From IMG/VR virus record IMGVR_UViG_3300012363_000001, positions 62,001 to 126,000 of that record: a stretch of 64,000 nt of DNA; one strand, given 5' to 3'. Position numbers and translations under genes: made by a program. This stretch comes from a virus. The number at the start of each line of letters is the position of its first letter. Within the stretch, counting starts at the first letter, position 1. Below the pieces are notes generated by a model. That model was given only the letters and a program-made list of their open reading frames with translations. It had not been told where the DNA came from and made no database searches. Below, piece after piece: positions 22,347 through 31,701 of the stretch.

Positions 22347-23098
22347 CTGTTCTGTTTGGCGTACTCATCATGGCCTGGGCCTTTGTATTCGACCATGCCA
22401 TCCTTGTTGAACCCGTAGCCAGGCATAAGAGTCGTAAGCACGCAGCGACAAAGTGGATGCAATCCCCCGACCTTCGGGTCATCTTCCCCTGGCTTGTGGT
22501 ACCCGTGGCCGACTTCGGAAAGTTTATAGACTCGGGGAGTACCGCCAGCATTTAAGTGAAGACGCCGACACTCAGGGCAGAGAGAAATGTCCCGGACCAC
22601 GACAAAAAATACGTTTGGGTCTTCGACTCCCGCGGCAGCATTTACCCGCACGATACCATCCATGATGCTCAGGTTTCGAGCCTGGGTGGTCTCAGTCTGA
22701 ATGATTCGGCTGACATCGTTCGTGACTTCGCCCCAGAGCTTTGATAGCTGGCCCCCGAGCACCGTCTCAACGTTCGCCGGTACACCCTGATGCGCGGCCC
22801 CGGTAATGAACGACTGGACCCCGTGGACTATCTTGGCCTTGGCCCGGAGCTTGCTCGCATCCAGGTAGTTGCCGGCAATTTTCAGGACTGTATTCAGGAC
22901 ATCTTCGCTTGGCTTCACGCCTTCTTCGGCCGCAGCCGCTTCGAAGACCCCAGGCAAGGTAAGTTCATGAAGGAAGCCAACAGCCAAGGTTTTGCCTCCG
23001 GCATAACGACCCAGAAGCCGGGTCTTGGCCCGGTTGAAGATTTCATCGACAGCATCTTCTATGATTTTGACCGCACCGGGAGAAAGCCTAGCCTTCAT
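22343..23098 (-). CDS. MuF-like minor head protein
   Basis: 251 residues. The C-terminal half has the phage Mu gpF head-morphogenesis signature: VRDISLCPECRRLH (Cys174, Cys177) and GLHPLCRCVLTTL (His214, Cys217, Cys219), a zinc-like knot. The N-terminal half is helical and probably contacts the portal. It lies directly after the portal gene, with GAGGA overlapping the portal stop. These proteins enter the procapsid in few copies and can be ejected with DNA. Confidence 0.88.
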   Translation of the reverse strand: MKARLSPGAVKIIEDAVDEIFNRAKTRLLGRYAGGKTLAVGFLHELTLPGVFEAAAAEEGVKPSEDVLNTVLKIAGNYLDASKLRAKAKIVHGVQSFITGAAHQGVPANVETVLGGQLSKLWGEVTNDVSRIIQTETTQARNLSIMDGIVRVNAAAGVEDPNVFFVVVRDISLCPECRRLHLNAGGTPRVYKLSEVGHGYHKPGEDDPKVGGLHPLCRCVLTTLMPGYGFNKDGMVEYKGPGHDEYAKQNS

Positions 23099-23100
23099 GG

Positions 23101-25311
23101 CTATTTCCTCGGCAGATGTTTCAGCGCGATATCGGTGATTTCCTTCAGCGTGTCCTGGCTATCTTTTTCCCAGGCTTCAAGGGCGCTGGTCACCAGCTTC
23201 CGTTGTTGAGCTATCAGGCGTCGTTTGGAAGGAGGCAATTGGTTTTCGCTCTTGCTAAGGAGTCCAATCATTTGGTCGATGGACCGAGTCAGGTCCTGAC
23301 CTTGGTCACCAGCAGATTGGTCAGAGCCGCCTTGTTCGCCCTGTTCCTTGACCTGCTCGCGGTCTGCTCCATGCTGCTCACGACTCTTCGCCGGTCCACC
23401 ATCACCACCACTATCCGAAGGGGGGCCTTCTTGTCCAGGCAGTGGCTGACCTTGAGCTGCGGCTTGCTTAGCCTGCTCGGCTTGCTGTTGCAGCTGCTGT
23501 TGCTGCATGAGATTCTGAACCTGCGTGAAATAGAACGGGTCCCGGAGATACGCATAGAGAGGGTCTTTGCTGGCGCCTGGGACTTCAAAAAATTCCTCCA
23601 TGATGACGCCCACGGGCACATACTTGTCAAGGACAGCCTGCCATTGAGGATTGAGGATAAACTTGCCGCCAAATTTCTTCCCAAGCGGCTTCTTCTCGAC
23701 GCGCTCCAGAACATCGTCCATGGTCATGTGAATGCCCATGTCCTGCTGGAGTCTAATGGCTTCCTTTTCGGCAGTATCTACGTCGAGGCCAATGAACTTG
23801 ATGGTACAAATCTTCGCCAGTTCCTCGTCAATCAGCGGGAAGATTCGGCTGTTAATAAAGTTCTGGAACTGGCCCACTAGGGGTCTGATGCCAACGTCAC
23901 GGTGGGCTTCGAGCTTGTATTCGTTATTACTTTCTGAGAGAGCCTGATTGTTGGTACCACGACTCAGGTGTGCGTAGCCCGGGAGTTCCTCAGGACTCAT
24001 CTGGAACGCAGAGAGAATAACCCGGGCATTCGTATCAGAAAGATACTGGAATTCCATGTCGCGGCTACTGTTGTCGATTGGATACCAGCCAATCTCATCA
24101 TCGCTGCCGACGCCAAAGATGGGCATACGCCATGCGTTGGCAACACTGTTGATGCTGGCGTTGAACTGCTGCCGAATCTTGGAGATAACTCCCTCGTCGA
24201 CGTCATCCGACTTGATGACAATCATGCCACGGGCTGCGCGACCGGATTGGAAATAGAGCTTATTATGGTTCGTGATATTGATATGGGTCGTGACCGCAGC
24301 AATCATCGTGTCGATTGGCGTCAACGGATACCCGTCAAGTTCAACGTCAGAGACCGGATAGAAGTTGTGGACTAAGCATTCATCAGGAGTGAAAGCCTGC
24401 ACCGGACGACCGTGAACAACTTGGACCCAGGCGTATTCGTCATTCGCGAACTTCTCCGGCTCCAGTTTTCGGTTCTTGAGTTGCTCCAACAGCTTTCGAG
24501 CTTCTTGGCGGACGCTTTCCACTGCTTCCCTTTGGGGCGAAGCTTGGTAGATAGTACCGGCGTCGATGGGCCTGAAAGAATGGAATTCCCTATTACCATC
24601 CATGGTCTTCTTGAAAATGATTTCCGTTGCCGTCCGACCGAAGATGACCGCATTGCGGGCAGAGATGAACAGAAACTGATTGAAGGTCAGGGCCTCTTTG
24701 TCAGACCAGCCGGTGGTGCTACCGCAATTCAGGAGCCTCAATTCGGCCTTACGAATCTTCTCCTGGAGTTTTTTCTTCTCTTCCTTGTCCAACTTCTCCA
24801 TATACCCGGGCTCAGCTTCAATCTTGAATCCGGTTCCGAAGCGGTCTGGCTGTGGACGTCCGAAGACAGCTACCTGGTTGCAGCGGGCGTTGGCAATAGA
24901 CGCCACAAGGTCGTCTTGGATACTGATTCGCTTCAGGATGTCATCGGGCAGGAGCCGAAGCTTTACCCGGTAGACACTCTGGTAAATGTTGTGTTGGCTG
25001 GGGTCTGTCTCAAAGGCCAACCGCTCAATGCTGACCTTGCCTGGTCCGTTGAGGACGTTAAGAACCGACTTCACAAGAGGACTGGAACTTGCTACTTTCT
25101 TATTCAGTTCCTCTTCGAGCTTCTTAAATTCCGCTGCCTCCAGGACGTTGAGGGTATCGTCAAAGGAAGGGTAATTCATCATCATCTGGATGTTGCCGCT
25201 GCCCTTTTTTACAGACTTAGCCACCTTGGTCGGCCGATTGCTGACAACAGTCTCGATGAGGCTTTTAGCGAACGGTGAGAGGTCCGCTTCTATGGAAGTC
25301 TTTTTGGCCAT
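23101..25311 (-). CDS. Portal protein
   Basis: 736 residues, a large portal of the type in big myo- and siphoviruses. Portal-like features: ISARNAVIFGRTATEII, PLTPIDTMIAAVTTHI in the stem/wing region, LSDTNARVILSAFQM (about 423-437), then GYAHLSRGTNNQA and the crown helices. About residues 595-680 are a Gln/Gly/Ser-rich linker, followed by a helical tail (EITDIALKHLPRK). It lies between a virion gene and MuF in the standard terminase-portal-MuF order. A fragment is duplicated in 6169-6453. Confidence 0.85.
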   Translation of the reverse strand: MAKKTSIEADLSPFAKSLIETVVSNRPTKVAKSVKKGSGNIQMMMNYPSFDDTLNVLEAAEFKKLEEELNKKVASSSPLVKSVLNVLNGPGKVSIERLAFETDPSQHNIYQSVYRVKLRLLPDDILKRISIQDDLVASIANARCNQVAVFGRPQPDRFGTGFKIEAEPGYMEKLDKEEKKKLQEKIRKAELRLLNCGSTTGWSDKEALTFNQFLFISARNAVIFGRTATEIIFKKTMDGNREFHSFRPIDAGTIYQASPQREAVESVRQEARKLLEQLKNRKLEPEKFANDEYAWVQVVHGRPVQAFTPDECLVHNFYPVSDVELDGYPLTPIDTMIAAVTTHINITNHNKLYFQSGRAARGMIVIKSDDVDEGVISKIRQQFNASINSVANAWRMPIFGVGSDDEIGWYPIDNSSRDMEFQYLSDTNARVILSAFQMSPEELPGYAHLSRGTNNQALSESNNEYKLEAHRDVGIRPLVGQFQNFINSRIFPLIDEELAKICTIKFIGLDVDTAEKEAIRLQQDMGIHMTMDDVLERVEKKPLGKKFGGKFILNPQWQAVLDKYVPVGVIMEEFFEVPGASKDPLYAYLRDPFYFTQVQNLMQQQQLQQQAEQAKQAAAQGQPLPGQEGPPSDSGGDGGPAKSREQHGADREQVKEQGEQGGSDQSAGDQGQDLTRSIDQMIGLLSKSENQLPPSKRRLIAQQRKLVTSALEAWEKDSQDTLKEITDIALKHLPRK

Positions 25312-25314
25312 GAT

Positions 25315-26304
25315 TTACAGAGCCGAGATGACGAGGGCGTGTAGCGGGAAAACAGTTCGATTCACAATCGAAAGGGCGTACGCCGGGCCTTTCTTCATGT
25401 AGATGCCGACATTCAACGGGTCTGCGGGAATGATTGGTGCTACCCGCTGCGTTTGACCCACATCGTTGTTCACCTGGACGGCAGCTTCCTGGTCAACTTC
25501 GATGTACAAGAACGTCCGGCCAAGAGTGTAGAAAATCAGACCCGTGGCACCGGGAAGAACGCTGGTATCCAAAGCAATTGGGGTCGAAGCCACAATTTCA
25601 AAGAACGTAGCTGTCACGGTCTTGACCACAAACGTGGTTCGGGTCCCGATCGAGAATCCAGCGGTGATATCCACGATGTCACCAACCTGGACTCCAGCAG
25701 CCGAGAAAGCTTGGACCTGAGAAGACGCCGTCAGGGTCTGGGTTTCGGAGGTCCCACTAAAAGACTGGCCAGGGGGCCTCGTCAAGACAAGGTTCTTACT
25801 GGTGACAACGGACAGGACCTGCCAGAAGCCCTGATTCAGGGCACTGAAAGGAGTTGCCGCGTCGCCGGTGATAGGTCCGGGGATGAAGACAATGTCACCG
25901 ACAATGGTTCCGGTAAAGTCTGCTGCCGAAACAACGCTGATGTTGACGGTTTGGTTGGCGTTGACGGCAATGGTAACGGCGCTACCATTGAGGGCTAGGT
26001 TTCTGTTGGTTCGAAGGCCTGGGGGAGTGCCGCTGACGGCAGTGAAACGATAAGTACTCGGGTCCAGGGACGAAAGAGTAACCGTGAAAGCTGTGGTACC
26101 GTCGATGGCCGTAGTCCGCTGGCCATTGAAGACCAGAAACGTAGCCTGAGGGTCGATGGTGTACGGAGTCGCACGTGGGTCCGTGACCGGAATCCCAAGT
26201 TGCTCTCTGTCCCAATCGACGTTTTTGAGCAACGGATTGCTGTTGGAAATCGCGTCACTGAACGCCAGGACCTTGGCAATTAAGTTCATGAAGGCATTGG
26301 GCAT
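25315..26304 (-). CDS. Virion protein candidate (329 aa)
   Basis: Between terminase and portal. The N-terminal 40 residues are helical, and the rest is beta-rich with many Thr/Val/Ser and paired motifs (VGDIVFIPGPITGD and VGDIVDITAGFS), suggesting repeated small beta domains. No cysteines. It might be a portal-vertex or head-fibre component. No family recognised. Confidence 0.5.
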   Translation of the reverse strand: MPNAFMNLIAKVLAFSDAISNSNPLLKNVDWDREQLGIPVTDPRATPYTIDPQATFLVFNGQRTTAIDGTTAFTVTLSSLDPSTYRFTAVSGTPPGLRTNRNLALNGSAVTIAVNANQTVNISVVSAADFTGTIVGDIVFIPGPITGDAATPFSALNQGFWQVLSVVTSKNLVLTRPPGQSFSGTSETQTLTASSQVQAFSAAGVQVGDIVDITAGFSIGTRTTFVVKTVTATFFEIVASTPIALDTSVLPGATGLIFYTLGRTFLYIEVDQEAAVQVNNDVGQTQRVAPIIPADPLNVGIYMKKGPAYALSIVNRTVFPLHALVISAL

Positions 26305-26352
26305 AGTTTGGTCTCGGGCTTCCTCGCGCCTACGGAGAAGATTGTCGCCGGG

Positions 26353-28296
26353 CTAACTGATATCCCAGACGAAACTTCCCTTCTTCCCCTTAGTCGTCGG
26401 TTGTTCAGATTCAGGAATTTCCTCGCCGGTGTTTTCGGCAATGATTTTGGACATCCAGTTCTCTTCGGTATACTGTTCCCGCTTTGCCGCCAGAACCTCC
26501 GGATATTCAGAGTCCACGTATGTCTGCACCATGCCTTCGGATTCAATACTGGATTTTATTTTTCCCTTCGGCGCGAAAACGTTCATGATGTAGTACCGAA
26601 TGGCGTCACATTCGTCATCGTTTTCCTCGGCTGGTATTTCGCTGACAGTCCCGTCGGCATTGAGCTTGAAGTGATACTTGCTCATCATCTTCAACAAGAA
26701 CTCGACACCAGCATCGCCCTTCAGGAAGAAAAGGGTCGGATTGCCCATGGCCGGCATGAGCTTCATCCGCACAACTTCAATGCCAGCCTTCACGCTTCCT
26801 GGATATTTGACCCACTCCTTCATTTTGAAGCCCTTGCGTTTGAAGGTCTTCGTATCCGCTGGAGCTTCGGGGTCGCCAAAGCAGGTCGGATTCCAGGGTC
26901 TGATTCTCTGGGTATGTTCTATCTTCTGGTCCAGTTCCAGACCAGCTATGGCTATAACGTCGAGAACGTAAGCATTTGCTCCGTCGACGGCACCGGTAAC
27001 AACAGCATAGTTGTGACTGAAACCATAGTCGATGCCGGCAAAGAATCTCATTCCCCGTTCGAGCATAAGTTGAATGAGTTGTAGCTTCGTCAGATTTGGG
27101 TCGCACTCTTCGGCGGTTATTTTCTGCCACATCTGAGCAGCAGTAAGGGCATGGATTTCACGATTGAGGTTCGGATAAATCAAACCCGTGTCCGAGGGCT
27201 TCCAGCAAAGGAGTTGGGCTTTGGCGCCAGAAACAGAAACTTCCTTGAACTTGTCCTGAACGTAGTCAATGCCCTTCAAGAGTGGGGACTTGGACTTTTG
27301 CATGGTGGCGAGCCGCCCACGACAAACAGCAAAGAGCTTGCAATTCTTCAGACAGCCGGCGTATCCTTCATCCCGGGCATAAAGGGTCTTGTGCTCATCG
27401 TTTAGGTTCTCGTACTCAACTTCGCTGATGGCTCGGAGGTTCTCCCGGCTGTAGTAGATGGGAATCTTGGGCTCGGCTGGAAGATGTCTTCCCGGCGGGC
27501 AAGATTCTGTGACGTCGATAATGTTCCAATGCCGAACCTCAAGACCAGTGTTCGCAGCATTGTCGATTTCCCTTTGAACAATAGCCCACGAGAATTCCCG
27601 AGTGGAAGTCAGAACGGTAATAGGTTGCTTTCCTTTCCAAGGAGCAGGGATGTACTTCGCGTCTTCATAGGCTTTCTTGTTTTCAGTCGGGATGACGTCA
27701 ATTTCGTCCACGGACATGTAAGGGACGTGCTCGCTTCGGGAACCGGCGGTATTACAGATGACAATTTGAATGTAGTTGTAGATTCTTTCGTACGTTTCCC
27801 GAACAGCTTCGGGAAGACCTTCCCATTGAGCCTGCGTCAGGTTCTCGCCAAGCTCTGGATTGAAAAAACGAAGATATTCCAACCGGCGGTCGTTGCGGAC
27901 CGTAACGAAAGGGGTTAGGAAAGATTTGTTGAAAAAGTCCTTGACGTAGCTCTGAGCTTTCTTAGACTGAATTTCAGTAGCTGCCATGTGAGCGCCACTG
28001 CGGCCCATGTGCAAAATCATTAACGCTTCAAGAATCGATGCGCCTAATGTTTTGAAACCGTCTCGGCAGCTGTAGGCCAGAATTCGACTGAAAGCTGGCT
28101 TATTCTTGCGGCTCTCGTTGTAAACTTCCCAGACAAAGTCCATCGGGGAAGAAGTTGATTCAGGGTCAACGATACAATCCGGAAGGTCAAGACCTATGTA
28201 ACACCGTATCCAATCCTGAAGGTCTTCCTTCGTCTCACAGGAAAAGAATACAGCATTGGCTAGCCGGGCCTTATCTGATTCTGTCAGGTCGCTCAC
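26353..28296 (-). CDS. terL: Terminase large subunit
   Basis: 647 residues from a GTG start that overlaps the upstream stop as GTGA. The ATPase domain has a terminase-type Walker A, SCRDGFKT (Lys82), and Walker B YMSVDEID near residue 200. The RNase H-like nuclease starts at FAGIDYGFSHNY (about 430), with GDPEAP in the middle and NDDECDAIRYYI supplying the last acidic residues. It packages DNA into the procapsid through the portal. Four Cys near 320-335 (GCLKNCKLFAVC) may bind metal. Confidence 0.92.
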   Translation of the reverse strand: MSDLTESDKARLANAVFFSCETKEDLQDWIRCYIGLDLPDCIVDPESTSSPMDFVWEVYNESRKNKPAFSRILAYSCRDGFKTLGASILEALMILHMGRSGAHMAATEIQSKKAQSYVKDFFNKSFLTPFVTVRNDRRLEYLRFFNPELGENLTQAQWEGLPEAVRETYERIYNYIQIVICNTAGSRSEHVPYMSVDEIDVIPTENKKAYEDAKYIPAPWKGKQPITVLTSTREFSWAIVQREIDNAANTGLEVRHWNIIDVTESCPPGRHLPAEPKIPIYYSRENLRAISEVEYENLNDEHKTLYARDEGYAGCLKNCKLFAVCRGRLATMQKSKSPLLKGIDYVQDKFKEVSVSGAKAQLLCWKPSDTGLIYPNLNREIHALTAAQMWQKITAEECDPNLTKLQLIQLMLERGMRFFAGIDYGFSHNYAVVTGAVDGANAYVLDVIAIAGLELDQKIEHTQRIRPWNPTCFGDPEAPADTKTFKRKGFKMKEWVKYPGSVKAGIEVVRMKLMPAMGNPTLFFLKGDAGVEFLLKMMSKYHFKLNADGTVSEIPAEENDDECDAIRYYIMNVFAPKGKIKSSIESEGMVQTYVDSEYPEVLAAKREQYTEENWMSKIIAENTGEEIPESEQPTTKGKKGSFVWDIS

Positions 28297-28904
28297 TTGA
28301 CTCTCTTCACGTAGCCCCTGATGGTCATCCGGGCTTCATCTGCCGTCATGGCCTTTGGGGGGCCTGGTTGCTCGACCGCCTGGGGATTGTGGTAAGGGTC
28401 AATCGGTGGAGCTTTCTTGGCCCCATCTTGTCCCGTGAGCTTGAGCAGCATGTCGACAAAATCCTTGTACGTCCTGAAGCTAGCGTTTTTGAACTCTCCC
28501 AACTCAGCCGGGTCGCCGGTCTGCAAGAACTTCTTGAACTTGTCACCCATAAGCTTGTGGTAAACAGCCATGGCGTCGGCGGCAAAGACCACAGCCTCAA
28601 GGTGTGATTGTTGCACACGACTGCGGATGCCCTTCATCAACTCCAGCATGTGTTCGTTACGGAGGTCATCCCAGTGGTGGTCAAGACGAGCCTTGACGAC
28701 GATGCCGAGACCAAAGCCTGGGTTGAGCTTGGCAATCTCCTCACAGCTATGGCCCTGAAGAAATAGTTCAAAGAACTTCCCAGCCGTCGAGGGCGCCAAC
28801 GGAGCACCGCCGCCACGGAGGTACTTCTCGTGGGCTTCCTGCTCTCGTATGTTTAGAAGCTGCTCAATTGGCTGCGATTGAACTGTCAGAGATTGCTCTG
28901 TCAT
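28293..28904 (-). CDS. Small terminase candidate
   Basis: 203 residues from ATG 28904 (MTEQSLTV), chosen for the GAGGAG site; the frame is open nine codons further. Residues about 40-75 look like a helix-turn-helix (KFFELFLQGHSCEEIAKLN), followed by long helices, consistent with a TerS DNA-recognition and oligomerisation layout. It is directly upstream of and coupled to terL. No family was recognised by name. Confidence 0.6.
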   Translation of the reverse strand: MTEQSLTVQSQPIEQLLNIREQEAHEKYLRGGGAPLAPSTAGKFFELFLQGHSCEEIAKLNPGFGLGIVVKARLDHHWDDLRNEHMLELMKGIRSRVQQSHLEAVVFAADAMAVYHKLMGDKFKKFLQTGDPAELGEFKNASFRTYKDFVDMLLKLTGQDGAKKAPPIDPYHNPQAVEQPGPPKAMTADEARMTIRGYVKRVK

Positions 28905-29274
28905 ACTTTTCTCCTCGGTGGACTTGCACATTGCCGATTCTCACCTTGATGAGCCAATCACGACCGAGAAGTTTTCGAACTGAGTAATCCAGAATCGCCA
29001 AGTTGTTCTTCAGGTCTGAAGGCTTCCTTGCCTTAGGCTTGGGCTGAAGAATGAACGTGATTTCCTTGCTGTCAGTGTCAACCCGAACCTCGTTCGTGGC
29101 TATGTGCTTGAACAAAACTAGAGGCCATAGCTTCAGGTTAGCGAGCTGGAATTCAAATACTTGCCCAGTCCACTCCGTCATTTTTCGCAGGCTCTGTACT
29201 TGCTGGAGAGCATTCTTGTCGACTAGCGACGAAAGAGCGCGCTCCATGTCAATATTAAGTGGATTAAGCGACAT
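28864..29274 (-). CDS. Hypothetical protein (136 aa)
   Basis: Start at ATG 29274 (MSLNPLNIDMERAL) preferred over the TTG two codons upstream. Helical N-terminus, then a beta-rich KEITFILQPKPKARK and a C-terminal segment WLIKVRIGNVQVH. It overlaps both neighbours by short stretches and may work with the terminase genes. Function unknown. Confidence 0.5.
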   Translation of the reverse strand: MSLNPLNIDMERALSSLVDKNALQQVQSLRKMTEWTGQVFEFQLANLKLWPLVLFKHIATNEVRVDTDSKEITFILQPKPKARKPSDLKNNLAILDYSVRKLLGRDWLIKVRIGNVQVHRGEKYDRAISDSSIAAN

Positions 29275-30301
29275 GGCCAAACAGCCTTTCTTCTGCCATT
29301 GCTTTCAAGATTGCCAGCTCCGTCCCGAACTTTGGCTGGTAAGCGGCCGCGAACTTTTGAAAGGCTACCGAAATGCCTTCGCTCTCTTTCACCCGGGCAA
29401 CTTGCACGTCGGTATTGACCATTCGAGGACGAGCACGACCGGTCCACAGGGGTTTGCGAGATTCCAACCAAGCTGATGGTCCCCGAACGTTGATGACGTA
29501 TTCATGATTTGGGTTGAGAGAGGCTTCATTGAAGGGACTTTCGGGAGTGTCATCAACTTCGACTATCTTCCGGCAGTACCCCTCCGTAGAGTGAGCGGTG
29601 GCGCTGGCAACGGTCCCATTTGGACCATGAGTTATGACCCACAAGGCCTTATTTTGATTGGCATCGCTGGCCGTCAGCCACCGCGGAGAACCCACGTAGA
29701 AAATCTTTCCAAAATTTTGGGCTTTGTGAATGTGGCCGCTGATGACTTGACTCTGGGGGATGTCCTCAGGGTTGACACCATTCTTCGAGAACAGGCCGTT
29801 CTCATATTCAGAGCCGTTAAATTCCTGGTGGCAGTACACGGTCAGGCAATCCTTGTACTGATTGCAGACTTTCACGAATTCCCGAGGGTCAGGATAGTAG
29901 GGAAGCATGAGCATCTTGTCTATGACCATGGGTCTGCTGACGATGGTGACCCCAGGGGTACCTTCAAACATCATCAAGGCATTCAATTTGTCCGCGGTCG
30001 TGCCGTCGCCGGTCATATCATGGTTCCCGGGCGTGATGATGACTTCAAACTCCGGCGGGCAGACAATCCCGAGAGTACCTTCGATAGCTTTTGGCTGAGT
30101 CCACTTCTTGAAAGTATCCTTCCAATAGCGAATGACTTCCTGACGCAGGAGCGCAAAACTATGAAAACAATCGCCGGTCACTAGAATCTTGTCAACCTTC
30201 TTTGCCCGAGCCAGGGCAAGAACTTCATCCGCCAGGCGCCCGCATTCTTCCAATTCCGTGACCTTGACGTGCGGGTCGCCGACGTCAAGATATGTCACCA
30301 T
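29264..30301 (-). CDS. SbcD/Mre11-like nuclease (metallophosphoesterase)
   Basis: 345 residues from ATG 30301 (MVTYLDVGDPHVK), chosen because it follows the upstream stop cleanly. Calcineurin-like motifs in order: DVGDPHVK, VTGDCFHS, TPGNHDMTGDG, YCHQEF and SGHIHKAQ. This is the SbcD/T4 gp47 nuclease pattern. Its partner SbcC is encoded on the opposite arm at 37367. Together they would process DNA ends, hairpins and stalled forks during recombination-dependent replication. Confidence 0.85.
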   Translation of the reverse strand: MVTYLDVGDPHVKVTELEECGRLADEVLALARAKKVDKILVTGDCFHSFALLRQEVIRYWKDTFKKWTQPKAIEGTLGIVCPPEFEVIITPGNHDMTGDGTTADKLNALMMFEGTPGVTIVSRPMVIDKMLMLPYYPDPREFVKVCNQYKDCLTVYCHQEFNGSEYENGLFSKNGVNPEDIPQSQVISGHIHKAQNFGKIFYVGSPRWLTASDANQNKALWVITHGPNGTVASATAHSTEGYCRKIVEVDDTPESPFNEASLNPNHEYVINVRGPSAWLESRKPLWTGRARPRMVNTDVQVARVKESEGISVAFQKFAAAYQPKFGTELAILKAMAEERLFGHVA

Positions 30302-30305
30302 GAAC

Positions 30306-30653
30306 TTAGGTTCCACGGCGCACCAATTGGATGAGAGCCTCGGGACAGAGAATGAACTTCTTTCCTTCCTGCTCATAGACGTTCTTGGCGAATGGCTGGG
30401 CGTAGTTGTCTGCCATCACGAAAACCGTATCGCCGGCAAGAAATCGATTATCTTCCGAGGGAAAGACAACCCTGAGACCCGTCAGAGTAGCCTTCTGGCG
30501 AATGGTCGTAAAACCACTGCGAGTGTCTTTCTCAATAGACATCGTCGGAAATGGCTCCAGGGCAAGAACTTTACCCACAGTCCAGGCCCCAAATGGCAGG
30601 ACCTGCATGTAGCCGGTTACTTTCGCATTCGCGTTCAGCAAAGGCTCATTCAT
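30306..30653 (-). CDS. Possible GroES-like co-chaperonin
   Basis: 115 residues with a GAGGAG site. The C-terminal 55 residues (RFLAGDTVFVMADNYAQP then KKFILCPEALIQLV) follow the GroES pattern of 'vkvGDiVif-dgy...n...ILCPE.dIlavv'. The N-terminal half is less clear, and the mobile-loop IVL motif is not visible. A GroEL-like gene at 35338 makes the idea attractive. Other small phage proteins share this beta-barrel-like end, so this is tentative. Confidence 0.45.
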   Translation of the reverse strand: MNEPLLNANAKVTGYMQVLPFGAWTVGKVLALEPFPTMSIEKDTRSGFTTIRQKATLTGLRVVFPSEDNRFLAGDTVFVMADNYAQPFAKNVYEQEGKKFILCPEALIQLVRRGT

Positions 30654-31701
30654 ACGAAACTCCTCGCATCCGCAACAATTTCTTTTCCATCATAGGAAGG
30701 TCCTGGATGGCAGCCTGCATGGCAATCATCGCGTCTGCTTTTTCTATTTTTTCCCCACCCTCTGTTGCCGGGTCCACGTACCTGCTGATTATACCATCTG
30801 GCTCGGATTCAGTTTCAGCATCAAGGCTCAGAACCGAGGCAGAAGCCAGTAAGTCAGCAATTTCCGCGGCGTTGGTTCGGTGAGCGGGATTGTCGACTTC
30901 AGCGTTGACAAGTTGCGACAGGGCCTCGTGGTCAATCTGGTCCGGAAATTGCCGAAGCCGTTTATTGGCACGATATATTTTCCGTTTGTCGACAGGGTAG
31001 AAGTGAATCAGAGTCTCAGAGTACTGCTCTATACGGTCTCCAATCATTCTTCCGATTGCCACGGCTCGGAACTTGCGATATTCCTCCAGGGCCTGTGTCT
31101 TAGTCATCCCGCGGGTGCTCCCGGGCACGAACTTGTCGATGGCTGCCAGGAGGCCGGCACAATGAATCTGAATCAGGTCCATATACGAGAGGTGAGACCT
31201 TGGGGTGCTGGACCAGAAAATTCGCGTCTGGCTGATAGCCAAGGGCATGTTCATTTCCATCAGTTCCCGACGGATGGATTCAATTTGCTTCGCCAAGGCG
31301 ACGACTTCGCTACCGGCCCGCCATCGGTAGCAACGGAGGGCAAAGAGCACGAACATGTAATTGAACCGGAATCGATACAGAGACCGGTCGCGTTTCTTTT
31401 TCAGGGCGTTGCTGATGTACTTCGTGAAAACCGTCTGTCGTTCCCGGAAGTAGGGCCTGGCGGCGAGAATGTTTCGGCGTTCCTCGCAAATGAAGTGAAC
31501 GAACCGGCGGTAGATTCCCGGACCCCAACGATGCTCCAGGAGAACCTTCCGGAACTTGGTCTCAAGGCTGATGAGGAGCTTTATCTGTCGGCGTTGGCGC
31601 TCCAGGAGGGATTCGTCTTCGCCGGGGCCGTACTTCTCAATGCACTTCTCCAGATTGGAGGCAAATACCTGAAAATGCTCTGCTGATTCATCGACACTCA
31701 T
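30646..31701 (-). CDS. Sigma-70-like factor
   Basis: 351 residues. Residues about 150-235 follow sigma-70 region 2: MPLAISQTRIFW (region 2.1-like), LSYMDLIQIHCAGLLAAID (region 2.2, core contact, with DLIQ conserved) and a helix ending in IGRMIGDRIEQYSETL. A region 3-like YRANKRLRQFPD follows. The C-terminus (AAIQDLPMMEKKLLRMRG) looks like the first helix of a region 4 that then stops, so region 4 is truncated. It probably directs host polymerase to phage promoters; its own gene has a TGCTATAAT box. Lies just upstream of the DNA-processing and packaging genes. Confidence 0.7.
   Translation of the reverse strand: MSVDESAEHFQVFASNLEKCIEKYGPGEDESLLERQRRQIKLLISLETKFRKVLLEHRWGPGIYRRFVHFICEERRNILAARPYFRERQTVFTKYISNALKKKRDRSLYRFRFNYMFVLFALRCYRWRAGSEVVALAKQIESIRRELMEMNMPLAISQTRIFWSSTPRSHLSYMDLIQIHCAGLLAAIDKFVPGSTRGMTKTQALEEYRKFRAVAIGRMIGDRIEQYSETLIHFYPVDKRKIYRANKRLRQFPDQIDHEALSQLVNAEVDNPAHRTNAAEIADLLASASVLSLDAETESEPDGIISRYVDPATEGGEKIEKADAMIAMQAAIQDLPMMEKKLLRMRGVSYE
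30788..30796 (-). promoter_or_regulatory. Possible extended -10 box inside the sigma-like gene
   Basis: Read leftward TG-G-TATAAT, about 135 bases before the ATG at 30653. It could drive the GroES-like and SbcD genes, but it lies within coding sequence, so a chance match is possible. Confidence 0.3.

Noticed and set aside
30880-31686. Rightward open frame of 268 codons opposite the sigma-like gene
   Set aside because: The sigma motifs on the other strand are clear; the antisense frame has no recognisable motif.
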